Shown in pieces: positions 8,645 to 17,538 of a stretch of DNA of 46,852 nucleotides. The translations under genes and the position numbers were made by a program. Under the pieces are notes generated by a model. That model did no database searches. It saw only the letters and a program-made list of their open reading frames with translations, and had not been told where the DNA came from. Source of the DNA: Lachnospiraceae bacterium (GTDB lineage Bacteria; Bacillota; Clostridia; Lachnospirales; Lachnospiraceae); NCBI GenBank assembly GCA_021205565.1, contig JAJPXG010000134.1:1-46852 (forward strand), given 5' to 3'. Each line of letters begins with the position of its first letter. Positions within the stretch are counted from its first letter, which is position 1.

Positions 8645-9754
8645 TTGCTTTTTCAACAAAGTTTATTCATAATAAAAAACAGGCAGCGCAGATTTTCCGC
8701 GGCAGCCATTTTCACCATTATCGCAAACCTGAATGTCACCATGGTACTGGTGGTGCTTCTGGTCATGTTTTTAAATTCCTGCATTACCCGAAGACAGAAT
8801 GCCCAAAATCATGAAGTTGATAAGGAGCTGAGTCCATATCAACGATATATCGGCTCCTCCCTGATCCTGGTCCTGCACGGCGCGTGGGCGGCCAAGGAGG
8901 TCCGGCTGTTTCATCTGAAGGATTTTTTTGCGAACAGGCTGTATGAGAAAAGATGTGAGGCCGATCAGATTTCCATGAAGAGCGCGAAAAATTCGCTGAA
9001 CGCGGACAGCTACGCCATCCGGCACCTGAACCTGACATTGCCGGCTAATCAAAGGCTGTGCATCGTCGGCAACAACGGGTCCGGCAAATCCACCTTTCTA
9101 AAGCTTCTGACCCGACTGTATTTCCCCACGGAGGGCGAGATTTTATTAAACGGCGTCAATATCAACGAATATGATTATGAAAAATATCAGGGGCTTTTCG
9201 CGCCTGTTTTTCAGGACTACTCGCTCTACCAGCTGTCACTGCGTGAAAATATCACTTTTTCGGACAAAAATGACAATGACGATGAAATTCTCAGGCTCTG
9301 CAGAGAGTGCGGCCTCTTAGACCTGATCGAACGGCTGCCGCACGGCCTTGACACCAGTGTCTACAAATTCTTCGACGAGGAAGGCTTCGAGCCGTCCGGC
9401 GGCGAGGGCCAGAAAATCGCCATCGCCCGGGCGCTGTACCACAATTCTGACGTTTATCTGCTGGATGAGCCCACCGCGGCTCTCGACCCGGTTGCGGAGT
9501 ACGAAATCTACACCCAGTTCCACCACCTGATCCACAACAAAACCGCTGTTCTCATCACGCACCGCCTGTCCGCGGTGCAACTCGCCGACAGGGTGGCGGT
9601 ATTTCAGGACGGCCGTGTGATGGAGTACGGGACACACGCACAGCTGTATGCAAAGGGCGGGATTTATACAGAGATGTTTGATAAGCAAGCGGGGTTTTAC
9701 AGGGAGGCAGCTTCGGTCAAAGAAGAAGATTGCACATTTAAACAGGTTGATTGA
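8645..9754 (+). pseudogene. Internally deleted ABC exporter (permease-ATPase)
   Basis: The open frame of 369 residues is far short of the roughly 580-620 expected. Residues 20-70 resemble one membrane-helix and coupling segment (TRRQNAQNHEVDKELSPYQR), then AKEVRLFHLKDFF, and then the text jumps straight to the ATPase start (YAIRHLNLTLPANQ). Most of the membrane domain is therefore gone. The ATPase itself is complete: Walker A GNNGSGKST (about 143-151), signature PSGGEGQK (about 249), Walker B VYLLDEPTAALD (about 270) and H-loop ITHRLS. The reading frame survives the deletions, so a soluble ATPase fragment could still be made. It faces opposite to its neighbours and ends at a shared terminator. 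It is best read as a decaying gene. Confidence 0.75.
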
Positions 9755-9756
9755 GA

Positions 9757-9795
9757 AAAAAGGACATTGCTGTATCCACTTGCGATGTCCTTTTT
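9757..9795. terminator. Bidirectional rho-independent terminator
   Basis: An 11-bp perfect stem (AAAAAGGACAT at 9757-9767 with ATGTCCTTTTT at 9785-9795) encloses a 17-nt loop. The A/T ends give a U-tract on both strands, so it can serve both the plus-strand ABC remnant and the convergent GH115 gene. Confidence 0.85.
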
Positions 9796-9806
9796 CTTTG
9801 TGCGAT

Positions 9807-12800
9807 TCAATTTTCCTGCGTCAGCTGTATCTCAAACCGGTCCACGCGAAAGCCCGAGGCAAACGCAGAGAAGCTGAAAAGATGTTCCCCGGCGGTAAGC
9901 TCCACCTTTGCGATGGGCGTCAGGCGCCAGATGTGCTCCGCCTCAAATTTCCAGAGATTGCCGCCACGGTAGAGGCCCTCTTTTGTGACAGGCGTGTCAT
10001 CGATTCTGACAGCAAAACGGCCGTTTTTCGGGCTGGTTACATAGGTGAGCGCCCGGATCGTATAGGAGCCGCCTGTGCAGGAGAAGCGGTAGTGCAGGGA
10101 GGGCGCCGACTCTGTGGTATCCCACATGCGGTTTTTCTCCCGGATGTGCAGGGCGATGCCGCTGCGTTCATGAGTCTCGCTGGCGCAGTATGACCAGGCA
10201 TAGTTGGTCAAGCAGGCGTAAGGCGTCCGGCCCCAGGCCGCAAATGCGTCAATTCTGACAGTACCGTCAGATTCTGTGAAAATCTGCTCTCCCCTTGCCA
10301 GCAGCTCTTCCGGACTAACCTTCATCACGGCCTCTTTTCCCAGAACGTCTTCCATGGGAAGCTGCCTGTCCGTCGCTGCGATGCTGTCGCCGCCGCTCTC
10401 CCAGCGGGCGCAGATCAAAGGACGGGGAGAAAGCGGAAGGTCGTTGTACCAGATGTTCTGCGCTTCCTCCACCATTTCTTCCTCCGGCAAAGTATCAACG
10501 CCGGATCGGAAATAAATGCAATTCACCCTATCATGCAGTTTATTTACAAACGCTGCAGCCCTTTCCTGCAGCAATGTATAGGCGTCTGGCTCGTGCAATG
10601 TTTCGGACGACAATGTCTGGACGCCTGCTTCCTGTGATGTTTCCGGCAATAATTTATCAACTGCTCCTAAATTATTCAACGGATACAGCACGAACCCGGA
10701 AAAGGCAAAGTACCGATCCACCGCCCGGAAACGAATCTCGTGGCTCCCAGCGCAAAGCTTTGACAGCTTCAGATACAATCTGTCCACCTGATCCAGGGTA
10801 TTGACTTCCCAGCTTCCACGCCATTCATCGTTGGATAAGCTTTCCAAAACCTGCTCCTCACCGTTATCCGCCTGTACCAGAATGCGAATCCGGCCCACCG
10901 AATTCAGAGATGGGTAGCGGTGCAGCTCCAGCAGGTAATCACCGTCAACTGGCAGAGTCACCGGATATGTAATCTCCGCGCCCGGCGCATACGCTTCCAG
11001 CAGGTCGCCGCCGCCCCGGCCAAGACGTTTGATAATGCGCCAGCCCTGGTTTACGCGGTCATAAGGCAGTGAATCAACACGGATTGCAACGATATCGTTC
11101 GTATCCGATGTCACATCATTTTTCCGAGCCGCTTTTCGGGATTCTGCATCAGCAGCATACTCTATTTCGCCGTTCAGCCGCTCTGCCGGGCAGTTCTGAT
11201 CTGTCACTTTTTCGCCGTGCTCTTTCTTAATCCGCTGCCCTCGCGCCGCTTTGATTGGCGGTACCGCCGCGGGAAACATAGCCGTCCTCGGCGGCGGAAA
11301 ATCCTCCGGCGTCACGATGCCGTTCCACTTGCCATCGCACATTTTTTCATTATAATACACCAGCATTCTGCGCCGCAGATCCTCGAAAAAGCAGGTATAC
11401 GCCACGCACTGCGCCTGCTCTTTAGCACTTTCCGTCCCGGCTGGCAACACATTCCGGGCCGCAAATGTCGCAGTGCTTTCCTGCCCAGTTCCCGCATTTT
11501 CCATTCCCGCCAGCAGCGCGCTCCGGTCCGCGAAATAATACATCGCCGCAGTATAATACGCGGCGTGAATTTTCATCAGCACCATCTCAAAAAAGGCAGC
11601 CCGCTCCTCCTCTGGCAGGGATTCATAGATCGCGTTTCCCTTCTGATATATACTGCGAAGCTTATTTAACCGCACTGCGGCTTCATTCACCGCCCCGCCC
11701 TGCGGGAAAACATCCTCCTCCATGACCTCGATTTTGCGGGTGTTGGTCACCTGCGCGAAATCATTCAAAAGAGCTGCGGTCTCCCGGCCATGGCCGCCGG
11801 TGAAATTGCGGTCGATCCAGTCCGCGAGGTATTCGTCCACGTCAGCGGTTCTGTGCCAAATCCTTTTCGCTTCCTCCTCCGCGGACATCTGCTCCATCGG
11901 CGCTCCGCAATATGCTGCCATTTCCGCAGCAGTCTCCTGCACTGTCTCTTTTTCAGCCTTTGCACCTACACACTTTGCCGACCCATCCTCTTTCCCGGTC
12001 TCCCAGCCCAGCCGCAGCACAAACTCCATCTCCTGCTCCAGCGGCTTGATCGCTCCCATATTGGTCACCCAGAGCCTGCGGATGCCGTTATCGTATGCCT
12101 TCTCCAACTCATATTTCGTCTGCGCCAGCGGAAACGAGGAAATAAAGAGGTAGGACCGTCCCGGCGGCGCCCAGTAAGAATTGTGATAATAAATGCCGTT
12201 GCCGCCCTTGCGCTTGCGCGCCTCCTCGGACGGATACCGGCGGACATAGCCATAATTATCATTCGACCAGACCAGGGTCAGATCCTCCGGGAGATCGAGT
12301 CCGTTATCATATAATTCCAGGACCTCTTTATATGGGATAAAGAGCTTCCTGACCGAATCGACTCCTGAGCCATTCCCCTCGGACTTTATCGCTTCAGGCG
12401 CGCTGCTCCCCATCACCCCGGAAATAATCTCCTCCTGATCATGAATAATCCGCTCCAGCAGCTCGATTTTCAGCTGCCGCAGCTCCTCTACCGTCTCCGC
12501 GTGCAGGTTCGCCGTCTCAAAGCCTGAATCGTGGATTCCGCGCATTCCCAGCGTGTAGCTGACCTCAAAATCCTGATTCTGCTCCACGCTCTCCCGCCAG
12601 TATTCCTGCAGAATCTCGCGGTTGCGCCCCTCGATGGAATAATCATATCTCGCGCCCATGTAATTCTTCTTTTCCAGCCACGGCTGCCACTCCCGGTTAT
12701 TGCTGCGCATCAGCATATCGCAGTGGGAGGTTCCTACCACCACGCCTATTTTATCAGCCAGCGCGCCGTTTTCCTTTTTCACATTGAAAGAATTCACATG

Positions 12801-13523
12801 CATGGCAGGCCAGATATAATTTCCCTTCAAACGCAGCAGCAGCTCGAAAATCTTCTCATAGGTCTTCACGCCGATGGTGTCCTCGCCCATGTGCAGCCTG
12901 ACCCAGTGCTCCAGTTCCTCCTCATCGTTGATAAAAATCCCGCGGTACTCGATCCCGGGATAATCAAATTTCCTGTATCCGTCCTGCAGTAAAAAAGAGG
13001 CCCGCTCCCGCACCGGCACATCCGCCCAGAAATACCAGGGTGAAACGCCCAGCATCTCACAAAGCTCATAAATTCCGTAAATCGTGCCCCGGCGGTCGCT
13101 GCCCGCAATAATCAGGCGGTTTCCACAAACCTTAAGCAGGTAAGCTTCCCTGCGCAGGGCACCGTTCTCATCCGTGAAATCAGCCCGGCTGGTATAGGGC
13201 AGAATCATTTCAGACACACCCAACGTGCCAATGAGGATTTCCGGTACGCCTGAGCAGGCATTCCCGCCTTTTGAAGAAAAACTTTCCTCTTTGCCCGGTT
13301 CCCCTTGCCGGGAATCTCTCATTTTCTCCCGCCCAGCGCCCGTCGAAGCACCATCCACGTTTTGCTCTGAGACAGTCATGTCAGAATCCGTCCCCAAAAA
13401 TCTCACCCGCAGGACCTTCTTCAAATCCGTCCGCAGATTGTCAGCCGCGATTTTCACCGCCTCGGATTCCCTCTGCTCTGAAACCATGCGGACTTCTCCG
13501 CCGTTCATAATTGTAAAGCTCAT
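9807..13523 (-). CDS. GH115 alpha-glucuronidase
   Basis: This 1238-residue protein matches the GH115 family, whose members release glucuronic or 4-O-methylglucuronic acid alpha-1,2-linked to xylan. Seen in order are an N-terminal domain with RGTIYGIYELCEMLGVSPWYFW, the barrel start YPGIEYRGIFINDEEELEHW (about 190), GNYIWPAMHVNSFN, GVVVGTSHCDMLMR (about 260), LTLVWSNDNYGYVRRYP, a helical domain, and C-terminal beta domains. Several hydrophilic inserts are spread through it (for example plus-strand 11080-11270, 11410-11510, 11870-12005, 13250-13385), making it longer than the usual 800-1000 residues. The start at 13523 follows GGAGGAGAT, 14 nt after the GH2 stop, so the two genes are co-transcribed. 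No signal peptide is seen. Confidence 0.9.
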   Translation of the reverse strand: MSFTIMNGGEVRMVSEQRESEAVKIAADNLRTDLKKVLRVRFLGTDSDMTVSEQNVDGASTGAGREKMRDSRQGEPGKEESFSSKGGNACSGVPEILIGTLGVSEMILPYTSRADFTDENGALRREAYLLKVCGNRLIIAGSDRRGTIYGIYELCEMLGVSPWYFWADVPVRERASFLLQDGYRKFDYPGIEYRGIFINDEEELEHWVRLHMGEDTIGVKTYEKIFELLLRLKGNYIWPAMHVNSFNVKKENGALADKIGVVVGTSHCDMLMRSNNREWQPWLEKKNYMGARYDYSIEGRNREILQEYWRESVEQNQDFEVSYTLGMRGIHDSGFETANLHAETVEELRQLKIELLERIIHDQEEIISGVMGSSAPEAIKSEGNGSGVDSVRKLFIPYKEVLELYDNGLDLPEDLTLVWSNDNYGYVRRYPSEEARKRKGGNGIYYHNSYWAPPGRSYLFISSFPLAQTKYELEKAYDNGIRRLWVTNMGAIKPLEQEMEFVLRLGWETGKEDGSAKCVGAKAEKETVQETAAEMAAYCGAPMEQMSAEEEAKRIWHRTADVDEYLADWIDRNFTGGHGRETAALLNDFAQVTNTRKIEVMEEDVFPQGGAVNEAAVRLNKLRSIYQKGNAIYESLPEEERAAFFEMVLMKIHAAYYTAAMYYFADRSALLAGMENAGTGQESTATFAARNVLPAGTESAKEQAQCVAYTCFFEDLRRRMLVYYNEKMCDGKWNGIVTPEDFPPPRTAMFPAAVPPIKAARGQRIKKEHGEKVTDQNCPAERLNGEIEYAADAESRKAARKNDVTSDTNDIVAIRVDSLPYDRVNQGWRIIKRLGRGGGDLLEAYAPGAEITYPVTLPVDGDYLLELHRYPSLNSVGRIRILVQADNGEEQVLESLSNDEWRGSWEVNTLDQVDRLYLKLSKLCAGSHEIRFRAVDRYFAFSGFVLYPLNNLGAVDKLLPETSQEAGVQTLSSETLHEPDAYTLLQERAAAFVNKLHDRVNCIYFRSGVDTLPEEEMVEEAQNIWYNDLPLSPRPLICARWESGGDSIAATDRQLPMEDVLGKEAVMKVSPEELLARGEQIFTESDGTVRIDAFAAWGRTPYACLTNYAWSYCASETHERSGIALHIREKNRMWDTTESAPSLHYRFSCTGGSYTIRALTYVTSPKNGRFAVRIDDTPVTKEGLYRGGNLWKFEAEHIWRLTPIAKVELTAGEHLFSFSAFASGFRVDRFEIQLTQEN

Positions 13524-13537
13524 ATCTCCTCCGATAG

Positions 13538-16252
13538 TTATAGATTGTCTATCACCGTCTGCGCCTCAAGCAGCCCCGCCCCGTACGCAGTCACCTTCAC
13601 CCGTCCTGCGCCGGTTATAGCAAGCACCGCCGCGGCTTTCCCATGGTATAAATGAATCCTGTCCTCCGTCTTAGGCTCTGAGCTTTGCATATCACCGTTG
13701 TCCACGCCCACAATGCGGGCCGGCCCTTCCACAGTAAAACGCACCTGCGCACTTTCTTTGAAGACCGGATTGTCATCCTGATCATAGGCACGGACTTTCA
13801 GCAGCATCTGATAAAAAGCAGTTTCTGCCTGCCCGTGCTCTGCAGGGACAATACCAGTCTGCTGCTCTTTTTCCTCTGTAACCCCGTTCTTTTCATACGG
13901 AGCGCAAGGCTTCTTCAGCGAAATCGTCTGTTCCTCCTGCTCAAAGGAAAGCTTCACGGCTGCTCCCGGCGTCACCACCTCATGCCTGCAGACCTCTTTT
14001 CCGCCGTTGAAGCCAATCACGGTCACCTTCCCCGGCAAATAAGGCAGGCAGCCCGTGATGGTCCGGTTGGGATACGCCGCCGTTGGCTTTAAGAGAAATT
14101 CCTTCTCATTAACAAAAAGCTTCACCTGCTCGCAGTTGGTCGCAATCATATAAGGAAGCACCACACCCTGAAACTGCGGAAACTCCCAGTGTGTCTCATA
14201 GCGAGGATAGTCCCAACCCTCCTTCGTCCAATTACAGGGGATGGTGTAGTCCATGACCGCGAACCGCACCACAGGCTCCTTCGTCCAGTTGCTCTGATGT
14301 ACCCAGGCGATCGGCCGCTTTTCCAGATCCGTGGAAAACAGCGCCCCGGACCAGCCCTTGGCCGGATATCCGATGGACTCTCCCAGATAATCGATGCCCG
14401 TCCAGATCATGCCGCCGATCACATAATCCCGCTTTTCCACATCCCACCAGGGATTTTCATCGGAATAATTCTGCAGAATATGATCCTGCCCGCGGAAATA
14501 CATGAAAGTTTCCGTTCCCAAGATGGCCTTGTCCGGAATCAGCTCGTGAATCCGGTCGTACCACTGCTCCTGATAATTGCAGGAAATCAGGTCCACGCGG
14601 TCCGCAATCAGCTTAATCTGCCGGACGCGGTCGTCAATATCGTAGATTTCGCCCTCTTTCGCCTCGTCCACAAATTTCTGAATGTCAGCCACCTGCGACA
14701 TGTCCACCTTTTCCGCAGTCGGATAGGTAAAATGCGGGTTCATGGCCAGGGAAACCTGCCTTGTTAAATCCAGTGACTTCACCCGCGCCACATGCTGCTC
14801 CAGGATCTCAAGCATGGAGGGATAGGACTGATTCTCCACCTCATTGCCCACGCCCCAGAACAAAATGCTCGGGCGGTTGCGGTCCCGCAGCACCATGGCG
14901 TCGATGTCCTGCTGCCACTCCGTCTCGTGATAACGGCCATAGGCGCCGCCGGTCCACTTGTCAAAGCACTCCTCGTACACATAAAAGCCCAGCTCATCGC
15001 ACAGATCCAGCATTTCCGGCATATATAAATGATGTGCCAGCCGCAGGGCATTGCAGCCAATCTCCTTTAAGGCGAGCAGGCGCTGCCGCCAGATTTCAGA
15101 CTGAACCGCCGTGCCGAAGGCTCCCGCCTCCTGGTGGATACAGACGCCCTTCAGTTTTACGGACTCACCGTTGATAAATAAACCTTTTTCCGGGGATAAT
15201 TCCACGGTGCACAGACCGATTTTCAGGGAAAGTTCATCCAGAACCCGCCCGTCTGCAGGCAGAGTTGCCTCAGTCTGTGCATTCTGCCGTCCATTCTGCA
15301 GCTCATTCTCTGCCTTCTGTTCTTCGTCCTGCACCCCGCAACCCGCGATATTCGAGTTTATTTCGTCCCCACTTTCCAGCAGCTGTAATTTCAGGTCGTA
15401 CAGCGTCGGCTGCTCCGCACTCCACAGGGCCGGTTCCGATATCGTCAGGCTAATCAGACCGCAGCCCTCCGCGACATATACCGGTCTTGCCCCTGTAATT
15501 TCAGCAGCTCCTCTCTTTTCCGCCTCCTGAAATGCGCCCGCGCAATCCTCGTCAACGGTTTCTTTATCGCCTGCTTTCCGGACATCTGTTTCTCTCAGCG
15601 ACACCACCGCCCGCACCGGCCGCTCCGTCCCCGTATAAATCTCAAGCTCCGTCTGCTCCTCCCCCACATGGGTCAGAACCTGCACCTCATCCCTCTCCAG
15701 GTGAACTGCCGACAAAATCTCCAGATACACCTTCCGGTAAATCCCCGCCCCGCTGTACCACCGATCCGCGGGCTGCGCCGTATTATCCACCTTTACCAGA
15801 ATTTGATTTTTACCTGATCGAACCGCCTCCGTGATATCCAGCGCAAACGGACTGTATCCGTATTTCCTGCCGCCCACGCAAATATCATTCACCCAGACGG
15901 TACTGTTCTCATAAACACCGTCGAAGCACAAACGACAGATTGCGTCAGGCAATGCCTCTTCACCATTCCCCGCTTTCTTCCCTTCGATATCATCCGAAAG
16001 CTCCCGCGTCTTAAACAGCAACGCCTCATCCAGCACAAACTCCCTCTGATACCAGCCGATCCCCCAGCGGTCAGAATATCCCTGCGCCGCGCCCTGCTTC
16101 ATTTCTTTGTTATAAGGGCTCGCGATCTGCCAGTCATGCGGCAGCGTCACAGGAGCATACTCCAAACTCTCTGCCGAAGTCTTTTCCATCGGTTCAAATC
16201 CCCGGTGCAGGGCAAATTTCCAGTTATCGTTTAAGCTGATTATTTTTCGCAT
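13538..16252 (-). CDS. GH2 beta-galactosidase-like enzyme
   Basis: This 904-residue GH2 protein begins MRKIISLNDNWKFALHRG after a strong AGGAGG. It has a sugar-binding domain with LPHDWQIASPYN, an Ig-like domain, a TIM barrel with acid/base Glu471 (FWGVGNEVENQ) and nucleophile Glu581 (GTETFMYF), then a DUF4982 domain and an Ig-like tail. This architecture is common in beta-galactosidases, but related proteins also cleave beta-glucuronides or beta-xylosides; the NxKG glucuronidase motif is not evident here. Acidic inserts lie near plus-strand 15460-15600, 15235-15350 and 13810-13920. It lies between GH27 (128 nt upstream) and GH115 (14 nt downstream) in one apparent operon. Cytoplasmic; the exact bond cleaved is uncertain. 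Confidence 0.87.
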   Translation of the reverse strand: MRKIISLNDNWKFALHRGFEPMEKTSAESLEYAPVTLPHDWQIASPYNKEMKQGAAQGYSDRWGIGWYQREFVLDEALLFKTRELSDDIEGKKAGNGEEALPDAICRLCFDGVYENSTVWVNDICVGGRKYGYSPFALDITEAVRSGKNQILVKVDNTAQPADRWYSGAGIYRKVYLEILSAVHLERDEVQVLTHVGEEQTELEIYTGTERPVRAVVSLRETDVRKAGDKETVDEDCAGAFQEAEKRGAAEITGARPVYVAEGCGLISLTISEPALWSAEQPTLYDLKLQLLESGDEINSNIAGCGVQDEEQKAENELQNGRQNAQTEATLPADGRVLDELSLKIGLCTVELSPEKGLFINGESVKLKGVCIHQEAGAFGTAVQSEIWRQRLLALKEIGCNALRLAHHLYMPEMLDLCDELGFYVYEECFDKWTGGAYGRYHETEWQQDIDAMVLRDRNRPSILFWGVGNEVENQSYPSMLEILEQHVARVKSLDLTRQVSLAMNPHFTYPTAEKVDMSQVADIQKFVDEAKEGEIYDIDDRVRQIKLIADRVDLISCNYQEQWYDRIHELIPDKAILGTETFMYFRGQDHILQNYSDENPWWDVEKRDYVIGGMIWTGIDYLGESIGYPAKGWSGALFSTDLEKRPIAWVHQSNWTKEPVVRFAVMDYTIPCNWTKEGWDYPRYETHWEFPQFQGVVLPYMIATNCEQVKLFVNEKEFLLKPTAAYPNRTITGCLPYLPGKVTVIGFNGGKEVCRHEVVTPGAAVKLSFEQEEQTISLKKPCAPYEKNGVTEEKEQQTGIVPAEHGQAETAFYQMLLKVRAYDQDDNPVFKESAQVRFTVEGPARIVGVDNGDMQSSEPKTEDRIHLYHGKAAAVLAITGAGRVKVTAYGAGLLEAQTVIDNL

Positions 16253-16380
16253 GTGTAATCCTCCTCTATGATTTCCGGTTTCAGTCCGGTCTTAAATACC
16301 GAAGTGCTTCCGTAAACTGATCTCTGTTTTCATGCAGATATGCCTTCCAGCAGCCCACATCAGTAATAATCCGTACCCGC

Positions 16381-17511
16381 TTACGCCTTCTCCACCGTGT
16401 AAACCGCCGTCCCGTGCGGTGCGATCTCAGCACAGATACACCCGCCGCAGGGAATATCCTCATGCGCCCACAGATCCCGCACCAGAATATTCCCGCCGCC
16501 AAAGCCCCGCCGAGTCAGGTCATACTCCACAGCCGCGGGCTGTTCGGTTCTGTTGAGGAAGGCCAGCGCTTTCCGGCCGGGATCGCCGTTTCCAAGCTCC
16601 TTGCACCAGACCCCCACGCCGTTGTCCAGCGTCTGAATGAGCCGCGCCTGCAGGCAGGCGCAGTCCTGGTCAAGCGCGATCAGCTCCTTATTTTTCAGGA
16701 TGCGCAGCGTGCTTTCCGGAATCTTCGTCAGGTCGCAGCCGATCATCAGTGGCGTGGACATCATGCACCACATGGCGAAATGCGTCTTTTCCTCTTCCTC
16801 GCTCATGCCGTTGCCCAGCTGCATCATATCCAGGTCGTTGACATGGCCGGGGCCGCAGTATCCGGCCAGATCACGGATTTTATCAATCTGATACATCACC
16901 GATTCAAAATTTGGGGCGATGTCCGCGCCCGTCCGCCAGGAATCCGCCACTTCAGCCACCCACGCTCCCGGAAATTCCCAGCAGCAGACGTTATAGACGA
17001 TCTGCCGCCCGGTTCTCTCCCGGATTTCGTCGATGATCGCGCCGATCTTGCTGTACTGCTCCTGCTTATCCAGACCCAGCCTTAGACCGCCGCACCAGTC
17101 CACCTTAATGAAATCAAAACCGTAGGTCTCCAGATACAGCTTCAGGTCCTGCTCCTCATACCCGTAGAGGCCGACGCCCTTTCCGTTCTCGCCCTCATGG
17201 TCATAATAAAAGCCGCAGGTGTTGTCGCCGCTCTCCGAGTAAATACCGGCCTTCAGCCCCTTTTCATGCGCATAATCCGCAATCACCTTAATGCCGTTGG
17301 GGAACCGCGTCCGGTGCGTCTGAAGGTTTTCCTCCCCGTCCCGGCCCCCGAAAAAGCCGTCGTCAATATTCACATACTCGTAGCCGCAGTCCTTCAGCCC
17401 GCTCTCAATCAATGCGTCAATCTGCTCCCGGATCTTCTCTTCGCTGATATGCGTCCTGAAACAGTTCCACGATGCCCATCCCATGATCGGGGTTTTTCTT
17501 CTGTCCGCCAT
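16381..17511 (-). CDS. GH27 alpha-galactosidase / beta-L-arabinopyranosidase family enzyme
   Basis: The enzyme is 376 residues from the chosen start. GH27 landmarks are GWASWNCF near the N-terminus, DDGFFG, nucleophile Asp138 in FIKVDWCGG, acid/base Asp197 in SWRTGADI, and the C-terminal beta domain. GH27 retains alpha-galactosidases, alpha-N-acetylgalactosaminidases and beta-L-arabinopyranosidases, which sequence inspection alone cannot separate. An upstream in-frame ATG at 17526 exists, but the bases just after it (GGAGGAATTGATT) form the ribosome site for the ATG at 17511, so the shorter start is preferred. It follows GH105 by 27 nt and is probably in the same transcript. No signal peptide. 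Confidence 0.9.
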   Translation of the reverse strand: MADRRKTPIMGWASWNCFRTHISEEKIREQIDALIESGLKDCGYEYVNIDDGFFGGRDGEENLQTHRTRFPNGIKVIADYAHEKGLKAGIYSESGDNTCGFYYDHEGENGKGVGLYGYEEQDLKLYLETYGFDFIKVDWCGGLRLGLDKQEQYSKIGAIIDEIRERTGRQIVYNVCCWEFPGAWVAEVADSWRTGADIAPNFESVMYQIDKIRDLAGYCGPGHVNDLDMMQLGNGMSEEEEKTHFAMWCMMSTPLMIGCDLTKIPESTLRILKNKELIALDQDCACLQARLIQTLDNGVGVWCKELGNGDPGRKALAFLNRTEQPAAVEYDLTRRGFGGGNILVRDLWAHEDIPCGGCICAEIAPHGTAVYTVEKA

Positions 17512-17538
17512 AATCAATTCCTCCATCAGGATTTCAGA

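Noticed and set aside
8420-8659. 79-codon minus-strand frame between the glucuronidase and ABC remnant
   Set aside because: It overlaps the repeat block and the start of the ABC remnant, has weak start signals and resembles no family.
16185-16205. GGTTCAAATCC, a tRNA T-arm-like string
   Set aside because: It lies inside the GH2 coding start and no cloverleaf or acceptor stem can be built around it.
16414-17085. 223-codon plus-strand open frame
   Set aside because: Antisense to the conserved GH27 gene; composition (His, Arg, Pro rich) is that of a shadow frame.
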